Positions 24,801 through 33,118 of a stretch of DNA of 38,999 nucleotides are shown here, in pieces (positions within the stretch are counted from its first letter, which is position 1; each line of letters begins with the position of its first letter). The position numbers were made by a program, and so were the translations under genes. The DNA is taken from the NCBI GenBank assembly GCA_029055435.1, contig JAIDDH010000082.1:1-38999 (forward strand), in the 5' to 3' direction. Source of the stretch: Acetatifactor sp. Its GTDB lineage: Bacteria > Bacillota > Clostridia > Lachnospirales > Lachnospiraceae. Below the pieces are notes generated by a model that did no database searches, was not told the origin of the DNA, and saw only the letters and a program-made list of their open reading frames with translations.

Positions 24801-26463
24801 CAGCTCCGGCAGACATAGGATAATAATATAATTCCTCATATCCATAATATTTTCTCTTTGGATTATTTCCATAATACTCCAGCCATTTTTCCGGCACCGT
24901 ATTTCCGTCAGCATCAGTTACCGAATTTCCTGCCCAGCGCTTTGCATTTGGGTCATAATGATCATAAACATACCAGTCACGCAAATCTGATATATCTACT
25001 TGCGTCATTTTAGGTATCACCGAATACCCATATTCAGACTCAAGTTTTTCCTTAAGCGCTTCCAGAAAATTGTCGTCATACCCGCTCCCCTCTGCAACAC
25101 TTATGCAAATCTCAACCATGTCATCCTGCCGATTTATTGCTTTCACTACATTCTGCTCCTGCATGCAAATCAGAATGACTCCGTCACAGAGATAGAAACC
25201 ATCTCTCTCCATATCAATAGAAGCATCGTAATAGATCGCGCTTCCTCTCGCAGCATACAAATCCGCTCCATATCCTGCATCATCCGACACACTGTTTTCC
25301 CTGATCGCGTCTGCATAGAGATAAAGCGTCGCGCCATCTGCCAGATAGACCCCGCCTCCGAATTCATCTGCAAAATTTCCCTTAACCAGAGACTCTTCCG
25401 TCACGCTCAGTTCGCCGTATACCTGAATACCTCCGCCATAATCAAGAATCGTTTCCGCATCTTGCTCCTCTTTTGAAGGATATGTACCGTAATTATAGTT
25501 ATCCCTGACAACCGCATCCTTTTCCAAAATCAGGTTTCCGCAATCCAGAATCACAGGCGCACCCGCATGGTCTGCAGAGGTCTTGCCGTCCACAGTAATA
25601 TCTTTCAGCGTCAGTGTCCCGTAAGTCTCTTCTGTATAATCTGCCCCGGCCATACTGATCATAGTGCCGATAAAGAGACCGTTTTCATTCCTGCCCCGAA
25701 GCAGGGAATGTCCCTGTCCATCCAATTCGATATCGGCAGTCGCCGGGAGCCTAAGAGTTCCCGTCAAAGCAATATCCGCTTTCAGCGTAATCTTCTTAAG
25801 ACCCGCGGAAAAAGCCGCCGCGAGCTCTTCTTCTGTAGAAACTTCCGCCGCAATTAAGGGATAGCTCACCGTAATCGTCGGAACGCTGTCCGCATCCGTA
25901 CCCGCCTCATAAAACCATACAGTGCTGTCCCATGTCGGACGAAATGTATACTCTGTTAACTCTGTATTTTCATAATCTTCCACGCATACCCATTGAACAG
26001 GAATTTCCACGCCCACCTTTTGTGTAGGTAATACAGGCGCGCCTTCTCCTGCATCTGTACCATCACCTGTACCGACATCTCCTGTGTCCGCGCCGTCATC
26101 GCTTCCCGCCTCATCTGTCACATAGGCTTCAGCATACGCCGTTAATGTTTTGGGCATACTGCCAACAAGTTCCTCCAGCTTTTTCCTCTCTTCTAACGTA
26201 ATATGGCTGGTCTCCTTTGACAAAGGCTCGAAAGAAGATATAACAACAGCCCCTTCCGACGTCTTGACATAAGAAAGTTCTGTATTGACAGGGTTGTCCG
26301 TATCGACTTGATTGCCCGTATCCTCCACATCTGGAATCTGCTCCGTCAATTCCTCCGCATGTGTCCGAATGCCCTCAACAGAAGTAAACAGCAATGTAAC
26401 AGCTAAAAACATTGCCATACACGACTTTGGATTGAAATAAATCATTTTTTTCCTGATATTCAT
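21883..26463 (-). CDS. Giant sortase-anchored surface protein
   Basis: 1526 residues. A signal peptide (about 1-37) is followed by an acidic linker, then a pectin-lyase-like right-handed beta-helix (about 205-430: ITLKADIALTGTLRLPATAD, GGGIQVYGELSVTEES, GGGVYLADGATLYL). A large region of unknown fold (about 430-1080) follows, then Cys/His-rich repeats including SCSICGKTETTIIPANGH and four 28-residue copies, and a further beta region (AKSYKLGQYFDINLYKE). A sorting signal PRTG at 1434-1437 precedes a membrane helix, then a second basic stretch and helix (KKGRKLRRWLALAAIF). GGGGGA precedes the ATG. The role is probably adhesion or glycan binding at the cell surface. The sortase encoded downstream is the likely anchor enzyme. 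Confidence 0.8.
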   Translation of the reverse strand: MNIRKKMIYFNPKSCMAMFLAVTLLFTSVEGIRTHAEELTEQIPDVEDTGNQVDTDNPVNTELSYVKTSEGAVVISSFEPLSKETSHITLEERKKLEELVGSMPKTLTAYAEAYVTDEAGSDDGADTGDVGTGDGTDAGEGAPVLPTQKVGVEIPVQWVCVEDYENTELTEYTFRPTWDSTVWFYEAGTDADSVPTITVSYPLIAAEVSTEEELAAAFSAGLKKITLKADIALTGTLRLPATADIELDGQGHSLLRGRNENGLFIGTMISMAGADYTEETYGTLTLKDITVDGKTSADHAGAPVILDCGNLILEKDAVVRDNYNYGTYPSKEEQDAETILDYGGGIQVYGELSVTEESLVKGNFADEFGGGVYLADGATLYLYADAIRENSVSDDAGYGADLYAARGSAIYYDASIDMERDGFYLCDGVILICMQEQNVVKAINRQDDMVEICISVAEGSGYDDNFLEALKEKLESEYGYSVIPKMTQVDISDLRDWYVYDHYDPNAKRWAGNSVTDADGNTVPEKWLEYYGNNPKRKYYGYEELYYYPMSAGAAVTSIGEWLNNQGYQYTVDGKTAYYLAQFEEHIYNQSPDMTFVGYGSPAYIDFMYYDPQSNGEKMVEFDIDSSQVLSHALSGMGFLVNAGVEDEKLYGYLIYYHYNRSSDALGDDPTNLYVCKLNGIDVKAFHNGEWDLKSLFWPDGSGEISEANKASLSAKGMEIVKSARIPSTWTSQMSIQIRVSPTEIEIRQQPKNAVDAVTDSDETGSVSLTVEDSHYNGFGPLMAYTSYGHNCPRASCFTYSNIHMYYTNPIQGNENALQPLEMADYTQEGTQKYFLNLFGDNSDLGYNNSDVEADLYQPFLKLMQVEGIALITDRKTPFEEYLGVSGEAGSNLYEIDESSLDVDALAAKIAAYIEKQTTTYIQHKLQSDGNEGLTNATPQQAVGNIWLESATDGKQVRDALQGNTFTGAGYKILIRDDIAYYGEDIDNYIVRYDVIKPNGRVHSFTCNASDSTVPSFVVGTDSSEWSVGRYTVKQTIKTLDGESTESIVHGYAFFDLERPNHTHEWSESTIEPDCTKKGRRTRSCSICGKTETTIIPANGHSLKAEWSKNAAQHWQECEVCNERFGIGVHQSTEWSKDAAEHWYECEICNEKFGVGAHRSDEWSKDAAEHWHECEICNEKFDIGTHQSDEWSTNEIEHWHECKICVKKFDIAFHRFGAWITDEEATENKEGSKHRSCTDCGYKEYGSIIRGKITKREDCGENVPHTEISMELPALALAVLVEDDVHAVGNGTDITIVLTVENADNTVSTADKEAITSVAKSYKLGQYFDINLYKEMNGGSSRITETSDEIRLSMEIPEKFRKAARKYALVRVHNGVAVILKDLDSESSTITIDTDRFSTYAFVYADQKKSDYDTADDYQDQKEAVPESRKDSEPRTGHTTHFEIYATIAFIQGASYLLLLFAERHGMTEETKEELVSRLIRWAKKGRKLRRWLALAAIFLILVYYHSIGRQGIQSMNLLRNQAGAE
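22813..23148 (-). repeat. Four 84-bp coding tandem repeats
   Basis: Four copies start at 23148, 23064, 22980 and 22896. Each encodes 28 residues of the form EWSKDAAEHWHECEICNEKF plus a variable HQSD-type end. Each unit holds CxxC and two or more His, a possible metal-binding knuckle. The last copy (EWSTNEIEHWHECKICVKKF) is the most diverged. Confidence 0.85.
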
Positions 26464-26635
26464 ATCATTTCCCCCGCACCGAAATCACACAAAAACCTTT
26501 TTTACTAACTAGTTTACCATCCCACCCCCTAAAAGACAAGTCTCTATCTGTTCTTGAGTTTTCGGGTAGAACAATTCATGATATTATGGTAGAATAAAGT
26601 CTAAACTCATAAATTCAGAAAAGGAGTTTCTCTCA

Positions 26636-27154
26636 ATGGAAGAAAAAATGGAATCGAAAATAGAAGCAAAAACAAATACCGCCTTATCCCCCAAGAGAGT
26701 ATCTGACTCCACCACGGAACAGATTCACATGATTATGTATCATCACATCAACGGCATCAACCGTCTGTTCGGCGGTCAGCTTCTCTCGTGGATTGACGAG
26801 GTGGCGGGCATCACGGCCAAGCGTCACTGCGGCAGGGATGCTACCACGGTCGCCATCGACAATCTGCACTTCAAATCCGGCGTGTATCTAAATGATCTGC
26901 TGGTATTGGTGGGCAAGGTGACATATGTGGGAAACACCTCGCTGGAGGTGCGGGTGGACTCCTACATCGAAAAGTCCGACGGTTCCCGCCACACTATCAA
27001 TCGGGCCTATTTCGTCATGGTGAACATGGGAGACGACGGAAAACCCACTCCCGTTCCGCCTTTGATACTGGAAAACGACGGCGAACGCATGGAGTGGGCC
27101 AATGCCGAAAAACGCAGAGAACTGCGTATGTTGCGCAAAAAGGAAGGCTTTTAA
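26636..27154 (+). CDS. Hotdog-fold acyl-CoA thioesterase
   Basis: A 172-residue cytoplasmic acyl-CoA hydrolase of the YciA/ACOT type. Visible are the substrate helix NRLFGGQLLSWIDEVAGITAKRHC, with the GGxLxxxxDEVAG motif of the family (catalytic Asp in WIDEVAG), VAIDNLHFKSGVYLNDLL, and a long strand VGNTSLEVRVDSY. It hydrolyses acyl-CoA to free acid and CoA. The physiological substrate cannot be told. AAAGGAG lies 9 bases before the ATG. A TAGAAT -10-like box at 26591-26596 may belong to its promoter. It stands alone on the plus strand. Confidence 0.85.
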   Translation: MEEKMESKIEAKTNTALSPKRVSDSTTEQIHMIMYHHINGINRLFGGQLLSWIDEVAGITAKRHCGRDATTVAIDNLHFKSGVYLNDLLVLVGKVTYVGNTSLEVRVDSYIEKSDGSRHTINRAYFVMVNMGDDGKPTPVPPLILENDGERMEWANAEKRRELRMLRKKEGF

Positions 27155-27175
27155 AAAAAGGCTTCCGGAAGCCTT
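27153..27175 (-). terminator. Terminator of the GH25 gene
   Basis: The perfect palindrome AAGGCTTCCGGAAGCCTT (27158-27175) is followed on the minus strand by seven T (27159-27153). It lies four bases after the GH25 stop. On the plus strand it follows the thioesterase stop and may also help there. Confidence 0.75.
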
Positions 27176-27178
27176 CTG

Positions 27179-28387
27179 TTATTCCCAGAAGGGCTCGAAG
27201 CAGATATTCATATCCACATTTGAGGAGATACCGCTCACCCTGCCCTTATCACTGTACTGCCAGATTTTGTATTCATAGGGGTAATACATGTTGTCATTGT
27301 AGTAGGCCAGCCACTTGTCATACTGCTCCAAAGGCTCGACATCCAGCATCAGGGCGCCCATCTCCATATTGTGGTAAATGATCGGCTTATACCCTGCCGC
27401 CTCCACAGTCTGGCAGAAGAGCAGCGTCAGATTGGTGCGCTCCTCCACGGATATCTGATTCATCCGTCCTGTGGGGTCCGCTGTCTTCTCCACATCGAAG
27501 ACAATGGGACAGTTCACATCATGGGCAGCCAGCTTTTCCATCACCAGATTGGCTTCCTCCAAAACCTCCTGCTCGTCAATCGCCTGTGAATAAATGTAGA
27601 CGCCCACATGGATGCCCGCATCCACCGCTCCTTTGATATTTTTCTCAAACTGCTCATCCACTACCAGCTTGCCGGTGCCGTAACCTCGGTTTGCCACGCG
27701 GATGATGGCGAATTCCACGCTGTCCCCGGCCACGGCCTGCCAGTCGATATTGCCCTGGAAACGGGAGACATCGATTCCCTTGTGGGAAATGACCTGATCG
27801 CCCTCCATGTACTGGTATTCGCCGCTCTCCAGAATATTCAGATTCTCATCGCTGTAGGAGCTCAGTTTCAGCTCCCGATTGATGGGCACAAAATGGAACT
27901 TGTTGTTGCTCACTACCACCATGTGATCGGGATAGAAGGGCCTGAGCACCTCGACCACGGTATCGTCCCCGGTCTCCAGGCCTGCGCGGATACCGTCTAA
28001 CACCTCGGCCCTGGCGTCCGCCACAGCCTGCAGTTTTTCCGCCTCCGCCTCCGTGACGGCATTGGCAGCAGCACTGGCGGCGGCCTCCTCCACCATGGCA
28101 TTTAATTCCGCCTCAGTGAGCGTCACTTCCTTGTCCTCGGGCAAAAGCTCCGCCCCCACAGACACTGCCATCTGCTTGGCGCTGTCCTCAATCTTGTCAG
28201 TGATCCAGGTATTCACCAGTCCCACCACACACATTATTAAAACCAGAGCTGCCAGATAACCGAAAATAATCAATGCGGAATGCAGCTTTCCGTTCTTGCG
28301 TTTCTTGGATTTATTCAGGCGATCCTCCGTATAAGGATAGCCCGAATTTGAATTGCTCTCTTTATTCATATCCTGATCTAATCTCAT
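27179..28387 (-). CDS. Membrane-anchored GH25 lysozyme (muramidase)
   Basis: 402 residues. A basic cytoplasmic start (NKSKKRKNGKLHSA) is followed by one membrane helix (about 37-60), an Ala/Glu-rich helical stalk (about 80-140), a linker domain, then a GH25 domain (about 200-402). GIDVSRFQGNIDW carries the first catalytic Asp and IVFDVEKTADP the DxE pair. It cleaves the MurNAc-GlcNAc bond outside the cell while held in the membrane. AAGGAGAG precedes the ATG. It lies downstream of sigF on the same strand, separated by 106 T-rich bases. A role in spore-related wall remodelling is possible but only suggested by position. Confidence 0.88.
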   Translation of the reverse strand: MRLDQDMNKESNSNSGYPYTEDRLNKSKKRKNGKLHSALIIFGYLAALVLIMCVVGLVNTWITDKIEDSAKQMAVSVGAELLPEDKEVTLTEAELNAMVEEAAASAAANAVTEAEAEKLQAVADARAEVLDGIRAGLETGDDTVVEVLRPFYPDHMVVVSNNKFHFVPINRELKLSSYSDENLNILESGEYQYMEGDQVISHKGIDVSRFQGNIDWQAVAGDSVEFAIIRVANRGYGTGKLVVDEQFEKNIKGAVDAGIHVGVYIYSQAIDEQEVLEEANLVMEKLAAHDVNCPIVFDVEKTADPTGRMNQISVEERTNLTLLFCQTVEAAGYKPIIYHNMEMGALMLDVEPLEQYDKWLAYYNDNMYYPYEYKIWQYSDKGRVSGISSNVDMNICFEPFWE

Positions 28388-28493
28388 ATCATCTCTCCTT
28401 TTAAACCTATCATACTAAAAAAAAACAGGAAAAAAAAGAAGAAATTATATATTTTATACATTTTTAAGTTTAATGTATTTTTCAGGCAATTTT

Positions 28494-29246
28494 TCAAGCA
28501 ATACTTTGTCTCATCCGCAGCAAAATTTTTTTCTCCAACCGGCTGACCTGCACCTGACTGATGCCCATGATTGCCGCCACTTCAACCTGAGTGCGGTTTT
28601 GAAAATAGCGCATGTGGATCAACTCTCTCTCCCGCTCTGAGAGTCCTTCCAAAAGCTGGGTGAGCAGCATGTGATTCAAAAGCTCCTCCTTCTCGTAATC
28701 CACCGCCTCCTCCGCGATGTTCCCCACGCTCCCTCTCCCGGAAGCCACCCGATCCACCAGATAGAGCTCGCTGCCATCCTCCTGATAGACAGCCGCATAG
28801 ATAGATTCCACCTCTCTGGTGGCCTCCATGGCCAACACCATCTCCTCCTCGGAAAGCGACGTCTCCTCGGAGAGCTCCTGCAACGTCGGCTCTCTGCCCA
28901 GACTGCTCTGCAGGCGCTGTCTGACCACCCGTACCTTCAGGGCATTCTCCTTGATGACCCGCGACACCTTGATGGGCCCGTCATCCCGCAAAAAGCGTTT
29001 GATCTCACCGGTGATCATGGGCACCGCATAGGTGGAAAACTTGAGTCCCAGACTCAGGTCGAATTTGTCGATAGCCTTTATAAGACCGATCACTCCTATC
29101 TGAAATAAATCCTCCAATTCATATCCGCGCCCGGCAAAACGTCTGACAATATGATGCACCAGACCCAGATTTTTTTCTATCAGTACCTCTCTCGCCTCTT
29201 TATCTCCGCTCTGTGATTTCGCAATCAGTACTGACGTCTCTTCCAT
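28494..29246 (-). CDS. sigF: Sporulation sigma factor SigF
   Basis: A 250-residue sigma-70 family factor of the SigF/SigG group. Region 2 reads NLGLVHHIVRRFAGRGYELEDLFQIGVIGLIKAIDKFD, and KFSTYAVPMITGEIKRFLRDD is the hallmark of sporulation sigma factors. The region 3 segment IKVSRVIKENALKV and the region 4 helix-turn-helix RTQVEVAAIMGISQVQVSRLEKKIL follow. It directs forespore gene expression. It is the last gene of spoIIAA-spoIIAB-sigF, three bases after spoIIAB. That order identifies it as SigF rather than SigG. Confidence 0.93.
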   Translation of the reverse strand: MEETSVLIAKSQSGDKEAREVLIEKNLGLVHHIVRRFAGRGYELEDLFQIGVIGLIKAIDKFDLSLGLKFSTYAVPMITGEIKRFLRDDGPIKVSRVIKENALKVRVVRQRLQSSLGREPTLQELSEETSLSEEEMVLAMEATREVESIYAAVYQEDGSELYLVDRVASGRGSVGNIAEEAVDYEKEELLNHMLLTQLLEGLSERERELIHMRYFQNRTQVEVAAIMGISQVQVSRLEKKILLRMRQSIA

Positions 29247-29249
29247 AGG

Positions 29250-29765
29250 CTATTCCTCGCAGTCAATCCACGCGGTAGAACCCAGTTTTTTCATCATTCG
29301 CACGATAGTTCCCTGTTCAGGCACACTCTCCACCTCCAAATCATCCATGAAGGCTTCCATGAAGGCAAATCCCATGCCGGAGCGGTCCAGCTCCGGCCGG
29401 GTGGTAAAGAGAGGCTCCATGGCCCTCTCCAGATCCGCAATTCCTCTGCCCTTGTCCTCCACTTCAATATGTAGCACGTCACCCTCCAGAATGCATTTCA
29501 GCCGTACCTTTCCGGGATGGATGGGGCACTCCGTCACCGGGCGCTCCCCATGTCTTCCGTAACCGTAAAAATTTTCATAGCCGTGGATAATGCAGTTGGT
29601 CACCGCCTCGGAGACCGCCGTCTTCACATCTGCAAGCTCCTCGAGCGTGGGATTTAAATGCGCCACGAAGGCGGCCACAGCCACCCGGGCAAAACTTTCA
29701 TTTCTGGAGATTGCATCAAAAAATATCTCCATCTCGTTCTTTGTTATTTGAGTTTGAGTGCTCAT
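29250..29765 (-). CDS. spoIIAB: Anti-sigma F factor SpoIIAB
   Basis: A 171-residue serine kinase/anti-sigma factor of the GHKL ATPase fold. The N box is DVKTAVSEAVTNCIIHGYEN, the G1 box is VEDKGRGIADLERAMEPLFT, and RSGMGFAFMEAFMDDLEV follows. It binds and holds SigF with ATP, and phosphorylates SpoIIAA. It is some 25 residues longer than the B. subtilis protein, with extra residues in the loop GYGRHGERPVTECPIHPGK and at the C-terminus (STAWIDCEE). The start overlaps the spoIIAA stop (ATGA). Confidence 0.92.
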   Translation of the reverse strand: MSTQTQITKNEMEIFFDAISRNESFARVAVAAFVAHLNPTLEELADVKTAVSEAVTNCIIHGYENFYGYGRHGERPVTECPIHPGKVRLKCILEGDVLHIEVEDKGRGIADLERAMEPLFTTRPELDRSGMGFAFMEAFMDDLEVESVPEQGTIVRMMKKLGSTAWIDCEE

Positions 29766-30067
29766 GCCAGTACCTCCACGATTTTATTCAACCCTGCCAG
29801 AGTAAACATCCGCTGAATCTGCCTGTCCACATGGATAGCGTACACTCTGCCTCCAAAGCAGGCGATCTTGCGGTATCTTCCCATTATGATTCCGATTCCG
29901 GAGGAGTCCATAAAGCGGGTATCCTCAAAATCAAAAATCACATGAGCCACATTTTTCTGTAGGATGAAGCGATCCGCGTTCTCACAGATGTAGGCCGCAC
30001 GGTGGTGATCCACCTCCTCGGGCAGCCGGACCATAAGACAATTGTCAATAACCTGAAAATCTTCCAT
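29762..30067 (-). CDS. spoIIAA: Anti-sigma F factor antagonist SpoIIAA
   Basis: A 101-residue STAS-domain protein. FMDSSGIGIIMGRYRKI holds the regulatory serine (Ser56) that SpoIIAB phosphorylates and SpoIIE dephosphorylates. In the dephosphorylated form it frees SigF. AAGGAGAAAGGAACA precedes the ATG at 30067. The longer frame to 30100 reads through that site and is not used. First gene of the operon. It lies just beyond the terminator of the TPR gene, so its promoter must lie within or upstream of that hairpin region. No clear SigH-type site was found. Confidence 0.9.
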   Translation of the reverse strand: MEDFQVIDNCLMVRLPEEVDHHRAAYICENADRFILQKNVAHVIFDFEDTRFMDSSGIGIIMGRYRKIACFGGRVYAIHVDRQIQRMFTLAGLNKIVEVLA

Positions 30068-30105
30068 TGTTCCTTTCTCCTTTTTCACAATCAGACGCAC
30101 AAGAA

Positions 30106-30136
30106 AAGAACCCGCAATCCTTGGTCGCAGGTTCTT
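30106..30136 (-). terminator. Terminator of the TPR gene
   Basis: On the minus strand AAGAACCTGC pairs with GCGGGTTCTT (30136-30106, one mismatch) across an 11-base loop, followed by TTCTTGT. It separates the valS-folC-TPR transcript from spoIIAA. Confidence 0.65.
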
Positions 30137-30207
30137 GTCTTTCGTAAATAATATTTATCTCTTTGGTCCGGTTTCCCGGTTATGGGCTTTTTCTTCGGCT
30201 GTGCCGG

Positions 30208-31623
30208 CTAATTCGCCGACTGGTTAAGCTCACCTATATTCCTCTGGGCGTTGGTGGCATTCTGGGTGTCAGGGAACAGCTCGATTACCTTTTCGAAAGT
30301 AGCGATCGCTTTTTCCTTGTCATCATTTTTGCGATATGCCTGTCCCAGATAATACAGCGCGTCCGCGCTGGTGGCGTCATAATAAACTGCCTTGGAGAGC
30401 AATTCTATGGCAGTGGTGAAATCCTCGCTGCGATAGGCCGCAAAGCCGTCACTGTAATAATTTCCCGCAAGCTCCGGCCCGATGGTGGTAAGCAGTGTGT
30501 TATAAAGCTTCTGGAAATCCTCAGAGGTCTCCTCCACATTCACACTGGCGGCGATGGCTTCCAGATGTACGGCCGTGTCCTGAATATTCTGATTCTCCAG
30601 ATAGATGGCTGCGGCAGCCAGGAGATTATCAATGGTCTGCAGGGTGCCGTCAGCCCCCACATAGCCCTCCAGCTCCTGATTCAAATTATCGTTCTCACCC
30701 TGTAGCTTTGCAATCTGAGCCTCCAGCTCCTGGATAGTGACGGTTTTGGCATCGGAGTTATTGCTAATCTCGGTGATGGTCTTCTGAGACTCATTCTTGG
30801 CATCGCTGACCTTAGCCGGAACCACCAGAAAATAGCATGCGGCCAGACCAATGACCAGGCCGATTCCCACATTTAAAAGTGTCGCCGCTCCGCTGCTCTT
30901 GGGCTCTTTCACATTCAGGGGCTGAATGATGATCTCATTGTCGTTCTGATAGCGCACCGACTCTTTCTTCTTGCGCTTCGCAGGCTGTTTCACATTCTCC
31001 TCGGGCAAAAGCTCCTCTTCCACTTCCCTTAAGTATCGAAGCGTCCGGATATTATTTCTGTCGATGGCAATGCATTTTTTCAGCTCTCTCTCTGCCTTCT
31101 CCCACTGCTCACTGTCCATATAAAGCAGCGCCAGAAGCTGATGCGCACGGATGAATTTGGGATTCAGGGAGAGCACTTTCTTCAACTGAATCACCGCCAG
31201 GTCTCTGCTGTCCTGCACACAATATGCATAGGCCTGATTGTATTTTTTGATAGTCTGGTTGATGGAATCCAGACGGGTGGCATTGGACTGCAGCATGTCG
31301 ATATAATCGTCGGCAATATTGCGCTCCGGGCGCAGGTTCTTGCTGATTACCCATTCGCTCATGGCCGCCACCACCTCGCCGGTCTCAAAGTACACAAGAC
31401 CCAGAAGATTTCTGGCCTCTATATTATTCTTATTGAATTTCAAACTCTGACGCAGACTGGTGATGGCTCCCGTCAGATCCCTGACTCCCGCTTTCTCCAG
31501 ACCGTCGTTATAAAACCGATTGGACACATGCATGATTTTCTTGTAGAGATAGACATCCGCTCCGCAGGCAGTGCAAAAATCATGTTGTTCCGACAGCTGT
31601 GCGCCGCAATGATAACAAAACAT
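30208..31623 (-). CDS. Zinc-ribbon TPR membrane protein
   Basis: 471 residues. A zinc ribbon at the very start (Cys3, Cys6, Cys17, Cys20: CYHCGAQL and CTACGADV) is followed by TPR-like helices (about 40-205: LGLVYFETGEVVAAMSEW, LLALLYMDSEQWEKAERELK). Then come a basic linker, one membrane helix (about 245-268), a coiled coil (about 290-322, TIQELEAQIAKLQGENDNL), and an outer domain ending in TPR repeats (ALYYLGQAYRKNDDKEKAIA). The function is unknown. TPRs on both sides of the membrane suggest a scaffold. GGAGGG lies 7 bases before the ATG. It follows the 49-residue gene in the folC transcript. Confidence 0.7.
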   Translation of the reverse strand: MFCYHCGAQLSEQHDFCTACGADVYLYKKIMHVSNRFYNDGLEKAGVRDLTGAITSLRQSLKFNKNNIEARNLLGLVYFETGEVVAAMSEWVISKNLRPERNIADDYIDMLQSNATRLDSINQTIKKYNQAYAYCVQDSRDLAVIQLKKVLSLNPKFIRAHQLLALLYMDSEQWEKAERELKKCIAIDRNNIRTLRYLREVEEELLPEENVKQPAKRKKKESVRYQNDNEIIIQPLNVKEPKSSGAATLLNVGIGLVIGLAACYFLVVPAKVSDAKNESQKTITEISNNSDAKTVTIQELEAQIAKLQGENDNLNQELEGYVGADGTLQTIDNLLAAAAIYLENQNIQDTAVHLEAIAASVNVEETSEDFQKLYNTLLTTIGPELAGNYYSDGFAAYRSEDFTTAIELLSKAVYYDATSADALYYLGQAYRKNDDKEKAIATFEKVIELFPDTQNATNAQRNIGELNQSAN

Positions 31624-31637
31624 GGTTTTTCCCTCCG

Positions 31638-31787
31638 CTATTCGCCTGTCCTCTCCTCAGATTCCTGTATCATCTTCACCAACAAATCGGCCACATCGGT
31701 CATATCCTGATTATAAATCGCTTCCTCGGCATCCTCCACCTCAAGACTGGGGTGGAATTTCTTCAGTTCTTCCTCAAAATTAATCAT
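31638..31787 (-). CDS. 49-residue acidic protein between folC and TPR gene
   Basis: An uncharacterised helical, acidic product, MINFEEELKKFHPSLEVEDA through to QESEERTGE. Its ATG lies inside the end of folC (overlap of 8 bases) with AAAGGAG 10 bases upstream, inside the folC coding sequence. Its stop is 14 bases before the TPR gene start. Spacing and coupling argue for a real gene despite the small size. It may be a cytosolic partner of the TPR protein. No family is recognised. Confidence 0.6.
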   Translation of the reverse strand: MINFEEELKKFHPSLEVEDAEEAIYNQDMTDVADLLVKMIQESEERTGE

Positions 31788-33108
31788 TCCACAAAAACTC
31801 CTTTATCTCACCGACCAAATACAGGCTGCCTGCGATATAAACCCGAGCTTCGCCCTGCTCCGCCAGAACGCTCTTCAGGGCAGTGTGCACATCCTCACAA
31901 AAGACTGTCTCTGCGTTTCCACGCTCCTCTGTCTCCCAGAGGGCCCGCAGACTGTCCAGGGCCGCCGCCCTGCCCGTCTCCATATGAGCCACAAAAATCC
32001 GGTCAAAAAGCTCCGAATCAAGCACCTGTCTTATCATGGATCTGTAATCCTTATCCTGCACAACACTGAACAAAAGTATCCGCCTGCGGCCGTCTGCCGC
32101 GCAGCCATCCTCACTCACCGTATCCAGAAACGCCCGGATACCGTCCTCATTATGGGCGCCGTCCACGAATACCTCCGGTAAAATCTCCTCCATACGTCCC
32201 GGCCAAAAGGCTTTAGCGAGGCCGCTCTGTATCTGGCCTGCCGTAATGCGCTCACCCTGAAAGAGGACTTCGACAGCCCTCACTGCCAGAGCCGCATTTT
32301 CCATCTGGTAACGGGCCAATGTATGCAAAGTAATGCCAATATAATCATAATACCGAGTATTCAAGGAAAAATCAATGGTTTTATTTGCTTTTTTAAGGAA
32401 AGAATAGTCCTTTTTCGACACAGGGTACGTCCGAATCTGCAAATCCTGCGCCCTTTCTACAAATACTGCGGAAGCCTCCGGTACTTCGTCACAATATACA
32501 AGCGGGGCCGTGCCGCTCATAATTCCCGCCTTTTCCGCCGCAATCCCGGCCAAAGTATCTCCCAGATACTCCACATGGTCTTTGCTGATTCGGGTGATGA
32601 CGGCAAGCGCTTTCTCCGCAACCACATTGGTGGCGTCCAGCCGCCCGCCCAGCCCGGTCTCCAGAATGCAGTAATCCGGCTCCTGCTCCGCAAAATACAG
32701 CATTGCCATAAAAAACAGATACTCAAAGAAGGTGGGATGATAACCTCTGCCCTGCTCCAGCGCTGTCCAGTCTAAGCTGTCATATATCTTCAGAAATATC
32801 CTGAGGAAATCCTCCCGGGAAATCATGCTGCCATCCACCGCAAAACGCTCTCTGATATCTACCAGATGAGGCGAGGTAAAGACTGCCGTCCGAAATCCGG
32901 CCTCCTTCAATATAGAATGCAAATAGGCACAGACGGAACCCTTTCCGTTTGTGCCGGCCACATGAATGATCTGCTTTATGCGCCTGTCGGGCGAGCCCAG
33001 ACGCACAAGGTGCGCCCGGGTGTCCTCCGGCGTATTTTTCGATGTGAAGCGAGGCATGCTGTAGAGATACTCTACAGCCGCCTCAAAGTTATCGATTACT
33101 TTTTTCAT
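31780..33108 (-). CDS. folC: Folylpolyglutamate/dihydrofolate synthase
   Basis: A 442-residue Mur-ligase-fold enzyme adding glutamate to folates. Visible are the P-loop HVAGTNGKGSVCAYL, the TSPHLVDIRERFAVDG segment, the ETGLGGRLDATNVV motif with metal- and folate-binding residues, ISKDHVEYLGDTLAGIAAEKAGI, and VDGAHNEDGIRAFL. AGGGGA precedes the ATG, 10 bases after the valS stop, so it is co-transcribed with valS from the T-box leader. The valS-folC order is common in Firmicutes. Confidence 0.93.
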   Translation of the reverse strand: MKKVIDNFEAAVEYLYSMPRFTSKNTPEDTRAHLVRLGSPDRRIKQIIHVAGTNGKGSVCAYLHSILKEAGFRTAVFTSPHLVDIRERFAVDGSMISREDFLRIFLKIYDSLDWTALEQGRGYHPTFFEYLFFMAMLYFAEQEPDYCILETGLGGRLDATNVVAEKALAVITRISKDHVEYLGDTLAGIAAEKAGIMSGTAPLVYCDEVPEASAVFVERAQDLQIRTYPVSKKDYSFLKKANKTIDFSLNTRYYDYIGITLHTLARYQMENAALAVRAVEVLFQGERITAGQIQSGLAKAFWPGRMEEILPEVFVDGAHNEDGIRAFLDTVSEDGCAADGRRRILLFSVVQDKDYRSMIRQVLDSELFDRIFVAHMETGRAAALDSLRALWETEERGNAETVFCEDVHTALKSVLAEQGEARVYIAGSLYLVGEIKEFLWND

Positions 33109-33118
33109 GTACGGTCCC

